This document shows, one piece after another, positions 17,240 through 25,594 of a stretch of 64,000 nt of DNA. Source of the DNA: Pseudomonas oryzihabitans. GTDB lineage: Bacteria; Pseudomonadota; Gammaproteobacteria; Pseudomonadales; Pseudomonadaceae. The number at the start of each line of letters is the position of its first letter. Position 1 is the stretch's first letter. Position numbers and translations under genes: made by a program. Under the pieces are notes generated by a model, which was given only the letters and a program-made list of their open reading frames with translations, was not told where the DNA came from and did no database searches. The stretch is from the NCBI RefSeq assembly GCF_001518815.1, contig NZ_CP013987.1, positions 62,001-126,000 of the forward strand. The letters run 5' to 3'.

Positions 17240-18989
17240 CGGTCAGGCTCCGCGCCAGGGCGCAGACTTCGGCGAGCAACCGTTCGGCATGATCGGGGGC
17301 GTGCTTGAACAGGATGGCGCGGCAATAGTCCTGCAGCCGCAGGCGACCGGCCTCGTCCAGTGGCTGGGCGGTGTTGATCAGCACCCGGCGATGCATGCTC
17401 CAGTCCATGCTGGCGAGCAGGTCTTCGCCGTTGATGTCCGGCAGATCGAGGTCGAGGATGATGATGTCCGGGCGCACGGCATTGAGGCGATCCAAGCTGC
17501 TACGGGCGCTGTCGGCCTCCAGCAGGACCGGGTTGAGGCGTTCGAGGGTGCGACGGACCAGATAGCGATCGCCTTCGTTGTCTTCGATCACCAGCACGGT
17601 CAGGTTGCTGAGATCCAGCTCCTGTCCGGCCTCCGCGTCACTGACGTAGCGACGGGGCAGCCGCAGGGTGAAGCGACTGCCCCGTCCGACCAGGCTGTCG
17701 AGGGACAACTCGCCCTTGAGCAGCACGGCCAGGCGCTGGGCCAGGGGCAGGCCCAGGCCTGTGCCTTCGATATGGGTCAGGTGCGGCGAGCGGATGCGCT
17801 CGAACTCCTCGAAGATCTTCTGCTGGTCTTCCTCGGCGATGCCGATCCCGCTGTCTTCCACCAGGAATTCCAGGGTGGCGTCGTCCGGCTGGAACACCTG
17901 GATGCGCACCTGCCCCTGGGGGGTGTACTTGAAGGCGTTGGAGATCAGATTGCGCAGCACCTGGAACAGCCGGCTCTCGTCGGTTTCCAGCAGCACCTCC
18001 GCCGGCGGCGGGGCGACGCTGAAGCTGACTTGAGGATAGCGCGGCGCCAGGGCCATGGCGAACTGGTCGAGGCGCTCGATGAAGGCGCCCAGCTGGAACG
18101 GCTGGGGCACGATGGTCAGGCGGCCGGACTGCACCTCGGCCAGCGCCAGCAACTCGCTGACCAGATTGGCCAGCTCCAGCGCGGCGTCGCTGATGAAGCG
18201 TACCTGGCGCTGCTGCTCGGCATTGAGCGCGCCATCCACACCACTGGCGAGCAGCTTGGCGACGTTCTCGATGATGTTGATCGGGGTACGGAATTCATGG
18301 GTCATGTTGGAGAAGAAACGGGTCTTCGCCTCGCTGGCCTCCTTGAGTTCCTGGGTAGCTTTTTCCAGTTCCGAATAGAGCGCCACCACGCCCTGATTGG
18401 TGTTTTCCAGCTCCTTGTTGGTGACCTCCAGCTCCGACTGGCGCAATTGCAGCTCGGTGTTGGTCAGCAGCAGCTCTTCGCTCTGCAGGCGGATCTGCTG
18501 ATAGGGATCGGGCGGCGTACTGCCTTGCAATTCGACGACCAGGGCGCGTAGCACGTCCTGCTCGGGCCAGGGCCGCGGCGCCTGGTACTTACAGGCGGTG
18601 ATCCGGGTGCCGGCAGGGGAGGTCTGGAGATCGAACTCGTCGAACAGCCGCTGGGCGCCGCGCAGGCCGATGCCCATGCCGGTGCTGGAGCGATAGCTGC
18701 CGTCGCGGATGGCCTCCAGCTCGGCGATACCCGGGCCCTGGTCGAGGGCGCGGACCTGTAGCCCACGTAGCCGCTGGTCGTCGCCGCACAGCAGGGCGAA
18801 GTCGAAATGGCCGCTGCCCGCGTACTGATGAATGTTGCGCGCCAGCTCCGAGACCGCGGTAGCCAGGCGGATCTGCTCCAGTACCGGCCATTCCAGGGCC
18901 GCGGCCAGGCGTTTGGCCGCCTGGCGGCAGTGCACGATGTCCTGCTCGCTGCGCAAGGGAAGGGTCAGCAGGGGCAGGGCGTCAAACAT
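17232..18989 (-). CDS. Cytosolic hybrid histidine kinase with N-terminal RsbT-like domain
   Basis: A 585-residue protein. Residues 1-135 form an RsbW/RsbT-type ATPase domain (N-box SELARNIHQYAG, DQGPGI near 83-88, GMGIGLRGAQ near 104-113). Residues 160-220 are a coiled coil rich in Glu, Leu and Asn. HisKA has His231 in NMTHEFRTPINI, then HATPase_c with GLGLPLAQRL near 411-420. A C-terminal receiver holds Asp513 in IILDLDLPDING. The ATG at 18989 overlaps the preceding stop by eight bases. The anti-sigma-type domain fused to a hybrid kinase links stressosome output to phosphorelay signalling. No membrane segment. Confidence 0.88.
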   Translation of the reverse strand: MFDALPLLTLPLRSEQDIVHCRQAAKRLAAALEWPVLEQIRLATAVSELARNIHQYAGSGHFDFALLCGDDQRLRGLQVRALDQGPGIAELEAIRDGSYRSSTGMGIGLRGAQRLFDEFDLQTSPAGTRITACKYQAPRPWPEQDVLRALVVELQGSTPPDPYQQIRLQSEELLLTNTELQLRQSELEVTNKELENTNQGVVALYSELEKATQELKEASEAKTRFFSNMTHEFRTPINIIENVAKLLASGVDGALNAEQQRQVRFISDAALELANLVSELLALAEVQSGRLTIVPQPFQLGAFIERLDQFAMALAPRYPQVSFSVAPPPAEVLLETDESRLFQVLRNLISNAFKYTPQGQVRIQVFQPDDATLEFLVEDSGIGIAEEDQQKIFEEFERIRSPHLTHIEGTGLGLPLAQRLAVLLKGELSLDSLVGRGSRFTLRLPRRYVSDAEAGQELDLSNLTVLVIEDNEGDRYLVRRTLERLNPVLLEADSARSSLDRLNAVRPDIIILDLDLPDINGEDLLASMDWSMHRRVLINTAQPLDEAGRLRLQDYCRAILFKHAPDHAERLLAEVCALARSLTDD

Positions 18990-19962
18990 GCTTGAGTACC
19001 AAAACGGTGGCATCGTCGGAAAGACGCCGGAAGTCACGATGCAGGAGCGCTGCGATCAGCGCGGGATGGCGCGCCCCGAGCCCGGAGTGCTCGCCCAGGC
19101 CGACCTTGGAGGTCAGTCCGTCGGAGTTCAACACCAGCAGGGTGCCTGGCGTCCAAGGGTAGGTGAAGGTCTGGATCCGACCGATCCGGTAGCCCAGGGT
19201 GCCATTGTTAGACACCAGACTGCGCGAGGTGTTGCCAAGCAGGCGCCCGGCGATGTTGCCGATGCCACAGAAGCTCACCTGACCCTGATCGGGGTCCAGC
19301 TCGGCGAGGGCCAGGGCCGCGCCGCGGGTTTCCATCAGGGCCTGATGCAGATTTTCCATCAGCCGCTGCAGGGGCAGGTGCGTGCCCTGGCGCAGGAACA
19401 GCTCCCGCGCCCGGCGACTGGCCGCGGCGGCCTGCTGGCCGTGTCCCAGGCCATCGCATACCAGCAGGCGACGCCCGCTGACCGCCCAGGTGTCGCCACA
19501 GACCTGCTCCTCGGGGTGCGGCGTGCAGAGGGCACCATGCTGCAGCCGGGTACTGGGTGCCCCAGCGAGATGAAAGCGCGCCAGCACCACGGTCCCTTGA
19601 CCCGGTCGCGAGTGGATATCGAAGACATCGGATTGCCGGCGGATCGCTCCGAGACCTGCCCCCAGGGTGGCCGCGGTGCTGTAGTGATCGGTCAGGCAGC
19701 GGGCGACGTCGTGCATGCCTGGGCCGCGATCAACCGCCAGGACATCGAGCACGCCTTCGGCGCCCAGCGTCGCGAAAAGCTCGCCGTGACCCGCATGGCG
19801 GATCAGGTTATAACCCAGTTCCTGAGCGACGATGGTCAGCCGCCCGAGCAGGGTTTCGTCAGTGGTGACGGTGCCCGCCAGCCGCACCAGGGCGCGCCGC
19901 GCGGCATCGACATGGACCGTGCTGGTCACCGGCAGCACCAGGCTGCACGGCTGCTCGTTCAT
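18982..19962 (-). CDS. RsbX-like PP2C phosphatase fused to an RsbT-like ATPase domain
   Basis: A 326-residue protein. Residues about 15-130 form a GHKL ATPase domain (AQELGYNLIRHAG at 46-58, DRGPGM at 78-83). Residues about 140-326 form a SpoIIE/RsbX-type PP2C phosphatase with metal-ligand segments EEQVCGD (151-157), VCDGLGHG (168-175) and LNSDGLTSK. In B. subtilis, RsbX removes phosphate from RsbS and RsbR to reset the stressosome; this protein should do so here. It starts by ATGA overlap with rsbT at 19959-19962. The extra ATPase domain is not in classic RsbX. Confidence 0.87.
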   Translation of the reverse strand: MNEQPCSLVLPVTSTVHVDAARRALVRLAGTVTTDETLLGRLTIVAQELGYNLIRHAGHGELFATLGAEGVLDVLAVDRGPGMHDVARCLTDHYSTAATLGAGLGAIRRQSDVFDIHSRPGQGTVVLARFHLAGAPSTRLQHGALCTPHPEEQVCGDTWAVSGRRLLVCDGLGHGQQAAAASRRARELFLRQGTHLPLQRLMENLHQALMETRGAALALAELDPDQGQVSFCGIGNIAGRLLGNTSRSLVSNNGTLGYRIGRIQTFTYPWTPGTLLVLNSDGLTSKVGLGEHSGLGARHPALIAALLHRDFRRLSDDATVLVLKHV

Positions 19963-20348
19963 CGCCACTTCCACAATTCGACGGTCGTGCCCTGGCCGGG
20001 CTGGCTATCGATATGGAAGTCGTCCACCAGCCGTCGCGAACCGGACAGCCCCAGCCCCAGGCCCTTGCCCGAGGTGTAGCCATCGACCATGGCGCGGTCG
20101 AGGTCGGCGATGCCCGGACCGTTGTCGCGGATCACTAGGCGGATCGCCGGCTTGCCGGCCCGCACCGTCTCCTCGATCAGGCACTCGCCGCCCAGGCCGT
20201 AGACCAGACCATTACGCGCGATCTCGCTGGCCGCGGTGACGATCTTGGTCTGGGAGATCAGCCCCAGACGGATGGCTTCGGCGACCTTGCGCACCTGCTG
20301 ACGGATCAGCACGATGTCAGTCTCCTGGCGGAGTGGAAGCGTCTGCAT
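19959..20348 (-). CDS. rsbT: RsbT, stressosome switch serine/threonine kinase
   Basis: A 129-residue GHKL-type kinase. The N-box Asn46 lies in SEIARNGLVYG, the ATP-lid Asp in IRDNGPGI (74-80), and the glycine box in GKGLGLGLSGSRRL. RsbT is held by RsbR/RsbS, phosphorylates both on stress, and leaves to activate its target. The ATG at 20348 was chosen because the family begins about seven residues before the conserved RxExDI segment; it overlaps the rsbS 3' end by 32 bases, which is longer than usual. A GTG three codons upstream is possible. Confidence 0.92.
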   Translation of the reverse strand: MQTLPLRQETDIVLIRQQVRKVAEAIRLGLISQTKIVTAASEIARNGLVYGLGGECLIEETVRAGKPAIRLVIRDNGPGIADLDRAMVDGYTSGKGLGLGLSGSRRLVDDFHIDSQPGQGTTVELWKWR

Positions 20349-20742
20349 CTTCGCCACTCTCTGACTCCTCCAGCGATTCGTCGTCGGCGACCATGGCTTC
20401 CAAGCGGCGCATGCCCTTTTCCATGTTCAGCGCCGTGGCGATGCCATCCAGCGACAGCCCCAGTTCCACCAGGGTGATGGCCACCGCCGGCTGCATGCCG
20501 ACCACGATCACCTTGGCATCGAGGATGCGCGATACCTGGGCGATATGGGACAGCATCCGGCCAATGAAGGAATCGACGATTTCCAGGGCCGAGATGTCGA
20601 TGAGCACGCCCTTGGCCTTGTGCCGGACGATCTGCTCGGTGAGGTCTTCCTGCAGGTCCAGCGCCAGCTGGTCGTGCATGTCCACCTGGATGCTCAGCAA
20701 CAGGAAGGGGCCCAGCTTGAGGATGGGAATCCGGTCGATCAT
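20317..20742 (-). CDS. rsbS: RsbS, STAS-domain stressosome core protein
   Basis: A 141-residue STAS-domain protein that opens MIDRIPILKLG. The phospho-acceptor Ser58 is in EIVDSFIGRML, matching Ser59 of B. subtilis RsbS, and GMQPAVAITLVELG follows as in the family. RsbS and RsbR build the roughly 1.8 MDa stressosome that holds RsbT. The C-terminus has an unusual acidic tail (ESLEESESGEDADAS). The ATG at 20742 has GAGGAG upstream; a longer frame to 20814 overlaps rsbR and is rejected. Confidence 0.94.
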   Translation of the reverse strand: MIDRIPILKLGPFLLLSIQVDMHDQLALDLQEDLTEQIVRHKAKGVLIDISALEIVDSFIGRMLSHIAQVSRILDAKVIVVGMQPAVAITLVELGLSLDGIATALNMEKGMRRLEAMVADDESLEESESGEDADASTPPGD

Positions 20743-20752
20743 GGCGGGCTCC

Positions 20753-21592
20753 TCAGCGCACGGTCGGGGCGGCCAGGCGCACGCCCTGCTGGCGCAAGGC
20801 CAGGCGGAAGGCATCGGCCAGGGACGCCTTGGTGATCACATCGCCGAGTTCCACGCCCAGGTGGACGATGGTGGCGGCGATCTGCGGGCGGATGCCGCTG
20901 ATGATGCACTGGGCGCCCATCAGCCGCGCGGCGGTCACGGTCTTGAGCAGGTGCTGGGCGACCATGGTATCCACCGTGGGCACACCGGTGATGTCGATGA
21001 TGGCGATGTCGGATTCGGTCTGGACGATCTTTTCCAGCAGCGACTCCATCACCACCTGGGTGCGGTTGCTGTCCAGCGCGCCGATCAACGGAATGGCCAG
21101 GATGCCGTCCCACAGCTCCACCACGGGGGTGGACAGCTCCAGCATGCTTTCCTGCTGCTCGCGGATCACCGTCTCGCGACCCGTCATGTAGCTTTCCATG
21201 CTGTACAGGCCGAGGTCGTCGATCAGCCGGGTGGCGGCCCAGATTTCGGCGAGGGGATCGTCACACTCGTTCTGGATCAGGGTGAACAGCGGTTCCTTGA
21301 GCGAGAAGACGAAGGTCGCCGTCTGCGAAGGCGTCAGGCCCGCTCGGCTCTGGTCGAAGGAGAAGCGCTCCAGCAGCGCCCGTACCGGCTGCCAGTGCGG
21401 CTCGCGCAAGTCCCCGAGACCCTGAGCCGCGGCTACCGTAATCCGCCGCAGGAACTCGGCGGAATTGGCCAGGATGGTGGTTTCGTCGAGCAGGTCGACG
21501 CGCATGCCGGCGGCGCGCTGGGCGCCGATCCAGGCGTCGAGCAGCGCCCGCTCGTGGGTGCGCAGCAGCTCGACCAAAGCGGTACTGTACAT
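20753..21592 (-). CDS. rsbR: RsbR, STAS-domain stressosome sensor protein
   Basis: A 279-residue protein with an N-terminal helical sensor (about 1-150; RsbRD_N type rather than the globin-like RsbRA type) and a C-terminal STAS domain (about 155-275). The two RsbT target threonines of B. subtilis RsbRA are conserved as T209 in GVPTVDTMVA and T241 in RPQIAATIVHLG. It is the first gene of the operon and is followed by rsbS after ten bases. The signal sensed is unknown; the N-terminus has no haem or flavin ligand that I recognise. Confidence 0.92.
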   Translation of the reverse strand: MYSTALVELLRTHERALLDAWIGAQRAAGMRVDLLDETTILANSAEFLRRITVAAAQGLGDLREPHWQPVRALLERFSFDQSRAGLTPSQTATFVFSLKEPLFTLIQNECDDPLAEIWAATRLIDDLGLYSMESYMTGRETVIREQQESMLELSTPVVELWDGILAIPLIGALDSNRTQVVMESLLEKIVQTESDIAIIDITGVPTVDTMVAQHLLKTVTAARLMGAQCIISGIRPQIAATIVHLGVELGDVITKASLADAFRLALRQQGVRLAAPTVR

Positions 21593-21673
21593 GGAGGTTC
21601 CTAGGTGAAGAAAGGCGGCTCAGGACGGGCCAACCGGACGAAGAGGGTGCGGGAGGAGATGGTAGGGCGAAGG

Positions 21674-21697
21674 GGACCTGGCCGTCTGGCCAGATCC
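21674..21697 (-). terminator. Possible terminator of the PepSY gene
   Basis: GGACCTGGCC and GGCCAGATCC form a ten-pair stem (one G-T pair) with a four-base loop, eight bases past the PepSY stop. No T run follows on the minus strand, so it may work weakly. Confidence 0.35.
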
Positions 21698-21704
21698 CGA
21701 GAGA

Positions 21705-21968
21705 TCACATGTCCATCTTTTCCTTGGTGATCTTGCCGGTCTTGGCGTCGGCATGGAAGTCGTACTTCATACCATCTTTCTTCATGCCTTCGCCTTCCCA
21801 CTGACCGTCATCGGCTTCGATCTTGCTGATCGAGGTATAGCCCTGCTCCATGAGCTTGGACTTGACGTCGTTCATGGGCATCCAGTCAGCACCGGGCTGG
21901 TCGGCCAGGGCCGCGGTGCTGGCCAGGACGGAACAGGCAAACAGGGAAGCGAGCAGCTTGGATTTCAT
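21705..21968 (-). CDS. PepSY-domain periplasmic protein
   Basis: An 87-residue protein with a signal peptide (KLLASLFACSVLASTAALA, cleavage near residue 22) and one PepSY domain: VKSKLMEQGYTSISKIEADDGQWEGEGMKKDG and a FHADAKTGKITKE end. PepSY domains often inhibit proteases or bind metals or small ligands. Such short single-domain proteins are common in Pseudomonas, sometimes near two-component genes. It precedes rsbR by about 110 bases in the same direction; a link to the stressosome is possible but unproven. Confidence 0.85.
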   Translation of the reverse strand: MKSKLLASLFACSVLASTAALADQPGADWMPMNDVKSKLMEQGYTSISKIEADDGQWEGEGMKKDGMKYDFHADAKTGKITKEKMDM

Positions 21969-22043
21969 CGCGCGAGACCTCGTCGTGGTGGTATGTCCTG
22001 GCTTGGACCACCACCACGGGCGACAAATCCCCCGAGCAGGCCC

Positions 22044-23009
22044 TCAGGTACGGGATTCTTCGACCAGATGCGGCAGCAATCCAGCCGGTGCCGCCTTGGA
22101 TTTGCCCTTGGCCTTGCGGGGTGCATAAGGGTGGCTAGCCAGGCGCCAGAGATCGCGCCAGCGCTCGGCGAGGGTAGTGGGCTTGTCGAGGTAGAGGCGC
22201 AGGCCCAGGGAAAAGGCTTTCACCCGCAGGCGCTCGCGTTGCAGGGCCAGGCTTTCGCCGATGGCCTGGCGGGTGTTGCTGGCGCCGAACAGCGTCGGCT
22301 CGCTTTCCAGCAGCTGCTGCATCACCGCCATGTCGTGGTCGTCGCCCAGGTATTCCGAGAGGCGCTTGAGGCTCTTCTGGCGCGTCTTGAATTCCGCCGG
22401 CCAGGCCGCGGCGAGCAACTGGGTGTGGTACCAGTGATCCTTCACTCGCTTGCGCCAGTCGTGCAGGGTCTCGTCGGTGGGCTTGTCGCGAGCGGTCTTG
22501 AGCGCCTGGCGCCCGGCCTTGTAGTTGTCTTCCAGTCCTCGGGTGAAGAGGGCGAAGCCCTTTCCGGAGAGCTTCCAGCCGGCTACCTCCTCGCGCAGGG
22601 CCGCCAGTTCGTCGAGCAGTTCGGGATGACCGCTGGCCGCGGCGATCTGCTGGTCGGCGCGCTCCTGCAGGCGCTGGCGTACGCGCTTCATGGCGGGCGA
22701 GGCGAAACGCTTGCGATCGGACTCGCCCAGCTTGTCCCAGCTCTCCACCAGGGCGGCGCTGTCGCGCAGCGAAGAGAGCTCACGGCCCAGGTCGCGCAGG
22801 CGCCGGTTGCGACTGGCGAAGGCGCGCTTGCCGAGGGCGCCGTGCAGCAGGCGCAGCAGGGCACGCAATTCCTTGAGGCGCTTGCGCGTCTCGTGCACCC
22901 CCTTGGGGGTCCCGCTCGCCAGCGACGCTTCAGCCTGGACCAGACGATCCGTCACCACTCGGCGGACTTCCTCGTCAGCCGGTTGCCGCGCATCGAAACG
23001 AAAGGCCAT
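22044..23009 (-). CDS. CHAD-domain (polyphosphate-binding) protein
   Basis: A 321-residue helical protein made of CHAD halves, with the conserved basic and His residues: GVHETRKRLKELRALLRL near 40-57, and LHDWRKRVKDHWYHTQLL and LGDDHDM later. CHAD proteins bind inorganic polyphosphate through these positive helices. The gene faces a polyphosphate:AMP phosphotransferase, which supports a polyphosphate role. The ATG at 23009 has GAGGAG upstream; the open frame to 23096 has no start support. The C-terminus is basic (RKAKGKSKA). Confidence 0.92.
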   Translation of the reverse strand: MAFRFDARQPADEEVRRVVTDRLVQAEASLASGTPKGVHETRKRLKELRALLRLLHGALGKRAFASRNRRLRDLGRELSSLRDSAALVESWDKLGESDRKRFASPAMKRVRQRLQERADQQIAAASGHPELLDELAALREEVAGWKLSGKGFALFTRGLEDNYKAGRQALKTARDKPTDETLHDWRKRVKDHWYHTQLLAAAWPAEFKTRQKSLKRLSEYLGDDHDMAVMQQLLESEPTLFGASNTRQAIGESLALQRERLRVKAFSLGLRLYLDKPTTLAERWRDLWRLASHPYAPRKAKGKSKAAPAGLLPHLVEESRT

Positions 23010-23096
23010 CGAACTCTCCTCAATAGATAGACTGCAGCACCCGCTAGCGCGGGAGCGTAATGGTGTGAAGACCACTGCAACAGCCGTAGATGCCAA

Positions 23097-23125
23097 ATTT
23101 CATTTAATCGTCATATTGCCGTCAT
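23097..23125 (+). promoter_or_regulatory. Candidate Pho box between CHAD and PPK2 genes
   Basis: Three units of the type NNNTCAT repeat every 11 bases: ATTTCAT (23097), TCGTCAT (23108) and CCGTCAT (23119), with AT-rich spacers. PhoB half-sites are CTGTCAT at 11-base spacing. The best half matches 6 of 7. A TATAGT at 23173-23178 is a possible -10, but 48 bases away, farther than usual. Confidence 0.4.
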
Positions 23126-23206
23126 GGAAATCCGCGCCGGGCACGGTCTGCTGCAGAGCCGGTCAGAAGGGCTATAGTTGCCCGACCACCTAGCGAGGAG
23201 ATCCGG

Positions 23207-24691
23207 ATGTTCGAAGCCGCCGAGAACGAACACCTGCTCGACGAGGCCACCTACGATGCCAAGCTGCCCAAGCTGCGCGAGGCACTGCTGGCCGCCCAGT
23301 ACGAACTCAAGGCGCAGGGGCGTTTCCCGGTAATCGTGCTGATCAATGGCATCGAGGGCGCCGGCAAGGGCGAGACGGTCAAGCTGCTCAACGAGTGGAT
23401 GGATCCGCGCCTGATCCGGGTCGAGACCTTTCTGCAGCCCACCGTCGAGGAGCGCCAGCATCCGCCTGCCTGGCGTTACTGGCAGCGGCTGCCGGGCAAG
23501 GGCCGGACCGGTGTCTTCTTCGGCAACTGGTACAGCCAGATGCTGCACGCGCGGGTCAACAAGGAGCTCAGTCGCTTCGAGCTGGACGCCGCCATCGACC
23601 AGGCGGAGCGCTTCGAGCGGATGCTGGCGGACGAGGGCGCGCTGATCCTCAAGTTCTGGTTCCATCTGTCCAAGAGCCAGCTCAAGCAACGTCTGAAGCA
23701 CCTCAAGAACGATCCCCGCCTGGGCTGGAAGCTCAGTCCGCTGGACTGGCGCCAGGCCCGGGTCTACGACCGCTTCGTCAAGCAGGGCGAACGCGTGGTG
23801 CGCCGCACCCATCACGACTACGCCCCCTGGCACGTGGTGCCCGGCTTCGACGAGCGCTTTCGCAGCCTGACCGTCGGCACCGTGCTGCTCAAGGCCTTGC
23901 AGCGCGCCCTGGCCAACAAGCCGCGCAAGCAGCGCCGGGCCGCCGCCGTGGTGTCGCCGCCGGTGGATGGTCGCGGTGTGCTGGAGGCCATGGACCTGAC
24001 CCAGCGCCTGGACAAGGCCGACTACAACGATCAGCTGCTCGCCGAACAGGCGCGCCTGGCCCGGCTGCTGCGCGACAAGAAGTATCGCCGCCACGCCCTG
24101 GTGGCGGCCTTCGAGGGCAATGACGCCGCTGGCAAGGGCAGTGCCATCCGCCGCGTCACCGGCGCCCTGGACCCCCGCCAGTACCGCATCGTCCCGGTCG
24201 CCGCGCCCAGCGACGAGGAACTGGCCCAGCCCTATCTCTGGCGCTTCTGGCGGCACATTCCGCGGCAGGGCAACTTCACCATCTTCGATCGTTCCTGGTA
24301 CGGCCGGGTGCTGGTGGAGCGGGTAGAAGAATTGACGCCCATGGCCGATTGGCAGCGCGCCTATGGCGAGATCAACGAATTCGAGGAACAGCTCCACGAC
24401 GCTGGCATCGTGCTGGCCAAGTTCTGGCTGGCCATCGACCAGGACACCCAGCTGGAGCGTTTCCGCGCCCGCGAGGAAACACCCTTCAAGCGATTCAAGA
24501 TCACCGAGGACGACTGGCGCAATCGCGACAAGTGGGATCTCTACAGCCAGGCCGTCAACGACATGGTGGTGCAGACCAGCACGGCCATCGCGCCCTGGAC
24601 GCTGGTGGAGGCCAACGACAAGCGATTCGCGCGGGTCAAGGTGCTAAGGACACTCAATGAGGCGTTGGAAAGGGCGTATGACAAGGGCTGA
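23207..24691 (+). CDS. pap: Polyphosphate:AMP phosphotransferase (double PPK2 domain)
   Basis: A 494-residue protein with two PPK2 domains in tandem. The first (about 1-235) has Walker A GIEGAGKG at 48-55; the second (about 265-494) has GNDAAGKG at 304-311, plus FDRSWYGRVLVERVE as the second conserved block. Two-domain PPK2 proteins are class II enzymes that use polyphosphate to make ADP from AMP, as in P. aeruginosa Pap. Both domains keep the P-loop, but in class II enzymes usually only one half is active; which one cannot be told here. A GCGAGGAG site precedes the ATG. Confidence 0.94.
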   Translation: MFEAAENEHLLDEATYDAKLPKLREALLAAQYELKAQGRFPVIVLINGIEGAGKGETVKLLNEWMDPRLIRVETFLQPTVEERQHPPAWRYWQRLPGKGRTGVFFGNWYSQMLHARVNKELSRFELDAAIDQAERFERMLADEGALILKFWFHLSKSQLKQRLKHLKNDPRLGWKLSPLDWRQARVYDRFVKQGERVVRRTHHDYAPWHVVPGFDERFRSLTVGTVLLKALQRALANKPRKQRRAAAVVSPPVDGRGVLEAMDLTQRLDKADYNDQLLAEQARLARLLRDKKYRRHALVAAFEGNDAAGKGSAIRRVTGALDPRQYRIVPVAAPSDEELAQPYLWRFWRHIPRQGNFTIFDRSWYGRVLVERVEELTPMADWQRAYGEINEFEEQLHDAGIVLAKFWLAIDQDTQLERFRAREETPFKRFKITEDDWRNRDKWDLYSQAVNDMVVQTSTAIAPWTLVEANDKRFARVKVLRTLNEALERAYDKG

Positions 24692-24737
24692 GTGAAGCCC
24701 GGCTTTCGGTAAAAGCGGTTGCTCAGCTCGTTATCGT

Positions 24738-24990
24738 GCTTTGGGGATACTTTTGTTTCGCCCCGCCGGGCGACTCACTTTTTTCAATCGCGGCTGCGCG
24801 CCCCGCACAAAAGTAAGCAAAAACGCTTGCCCCGCCATCCGGCCCCGGCTGCGCCGGGGTCCGCTCTCTCCATCGTCGCTCCAGGGGCTCGCCGCGAAGG
24901 GCCTTCCCTGGCCCTCGCGACTCTCGCGGCATCCATGCCGCTCGACCCCTTACGCGACGATTGCGTTCGCCCTGCTGGAAGGGGCGTTGG
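24738..24990. repeat. Dispersed intergenic repeat typical of Pseudomonas genomes; no gene
   Basis: The 425 bases between pap and the cold-shock gene hold no supportable gene. The stretch with TTTTGTTTCGCCCCGCCGGG and CACAAAAGTAAGCAAAAACG is one I recognise as recurring in many Pseudomonas intergenic regions, where it is often miscalled as short proteins. A GC-rich tail with inverted GGCCCCGG / CCGGGG motifs follows. Role unknown; copies elsewhere could not be searched. Confidence 0.5.
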
Positions 24991-25071
24991 CCGCGCCTGG
25001 ACGTTTGATTGCCAGCTGGGGGGTCGGAGTGAAGCGTGGTAAGGCTGGCTTGAATGCTAAACCCCAGAAAC

Positions 25072-25096
25072 GAAAAAGCCCCGCCGAAGCGGGGCC
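25072..25096 (-). terminator. Terminator of the cold-shock gene
   Basis: GCCCCGC and GCGGGGC pair across a four-base loop; on the minus strand the stem is followed by a run of five T. It is 22 bases past the stop codon. Confidence 0.9.
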
Positions 25097-25117
25097 TTTC
25101 TGCAACCGGATCAGTCG

Positions 25118-25327
25118 TTAGACGACTTGAACCTGGTCAGCTTGCATACCCTTCTGGCCTTTGACAGCCACGAAAGTGACCTTCTGGCCTTCGCTCAGGC
25201 TCTTGAAGCCGGCGCTTTCGATGGAGCGGTAGTGCACGAACAGGTCGGCGCCGCTTTCCGGGGTGATGAAGCCGTAGCCTTTCTCATCGTTGAACCACTT
25301 GACGGTGCCATTTTCACGATTGGACAT
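25118..25327 (-). CDS. Cold-shock domain protein (CspA family)
   Basis: A 69-residue single cold-shock domain. RNA-binding motifs are KGYGFI (RNP1, residues 16-21) and LFVHY (RNP2, residues 29-33); the start [12 protein letters not shown] and end QADQVQVV are typical. The protein binds single-stranded RNA or DNA as an RNA chaperone. The ATG has GGAG upstream. The 267 bases before the next gene on the other strand hold its promoter and probably a long leader, as in cspA-type genes; no cold box was identified. Confidence 0.95.
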   Translation of the reverse strand: MSNRENGTVKWFNDEKGYGFITPESGADLFVHYRSIESAGFKSLSEGQKVTFVAVKGQKGMQADQVQVV

Positions 25328-25594
25328 GAGTATCTCCAGGTGTAGGGGGAACAACCACGTTAGCGAGACATTCGCTAGCGGGACTGTAATGCGAGAGTGA
25401 GACGAGCCAGGAGATGAAAATGAAGCAACATCAAGCAGGTATCGAGTAACTATTGCAGTAGCAGTGCCCACACCATACTCGCTTTCACGAGCTTGTATAG
25501 CCCTGATTCGCATATTTGTTGACCAATGGCGCTGCTTGCGCTGCCAGGGCGCCTCACTCAGGCTACGGATTCCCCTGCTCGAAAGAGACTCCGC

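Noticed and set aside
24719-25121. Short frames on both strands between pap and the cold-shock gene
   Set aside because: They overlap a dispersed repeat, lack ribosome sites and conflict with each other.
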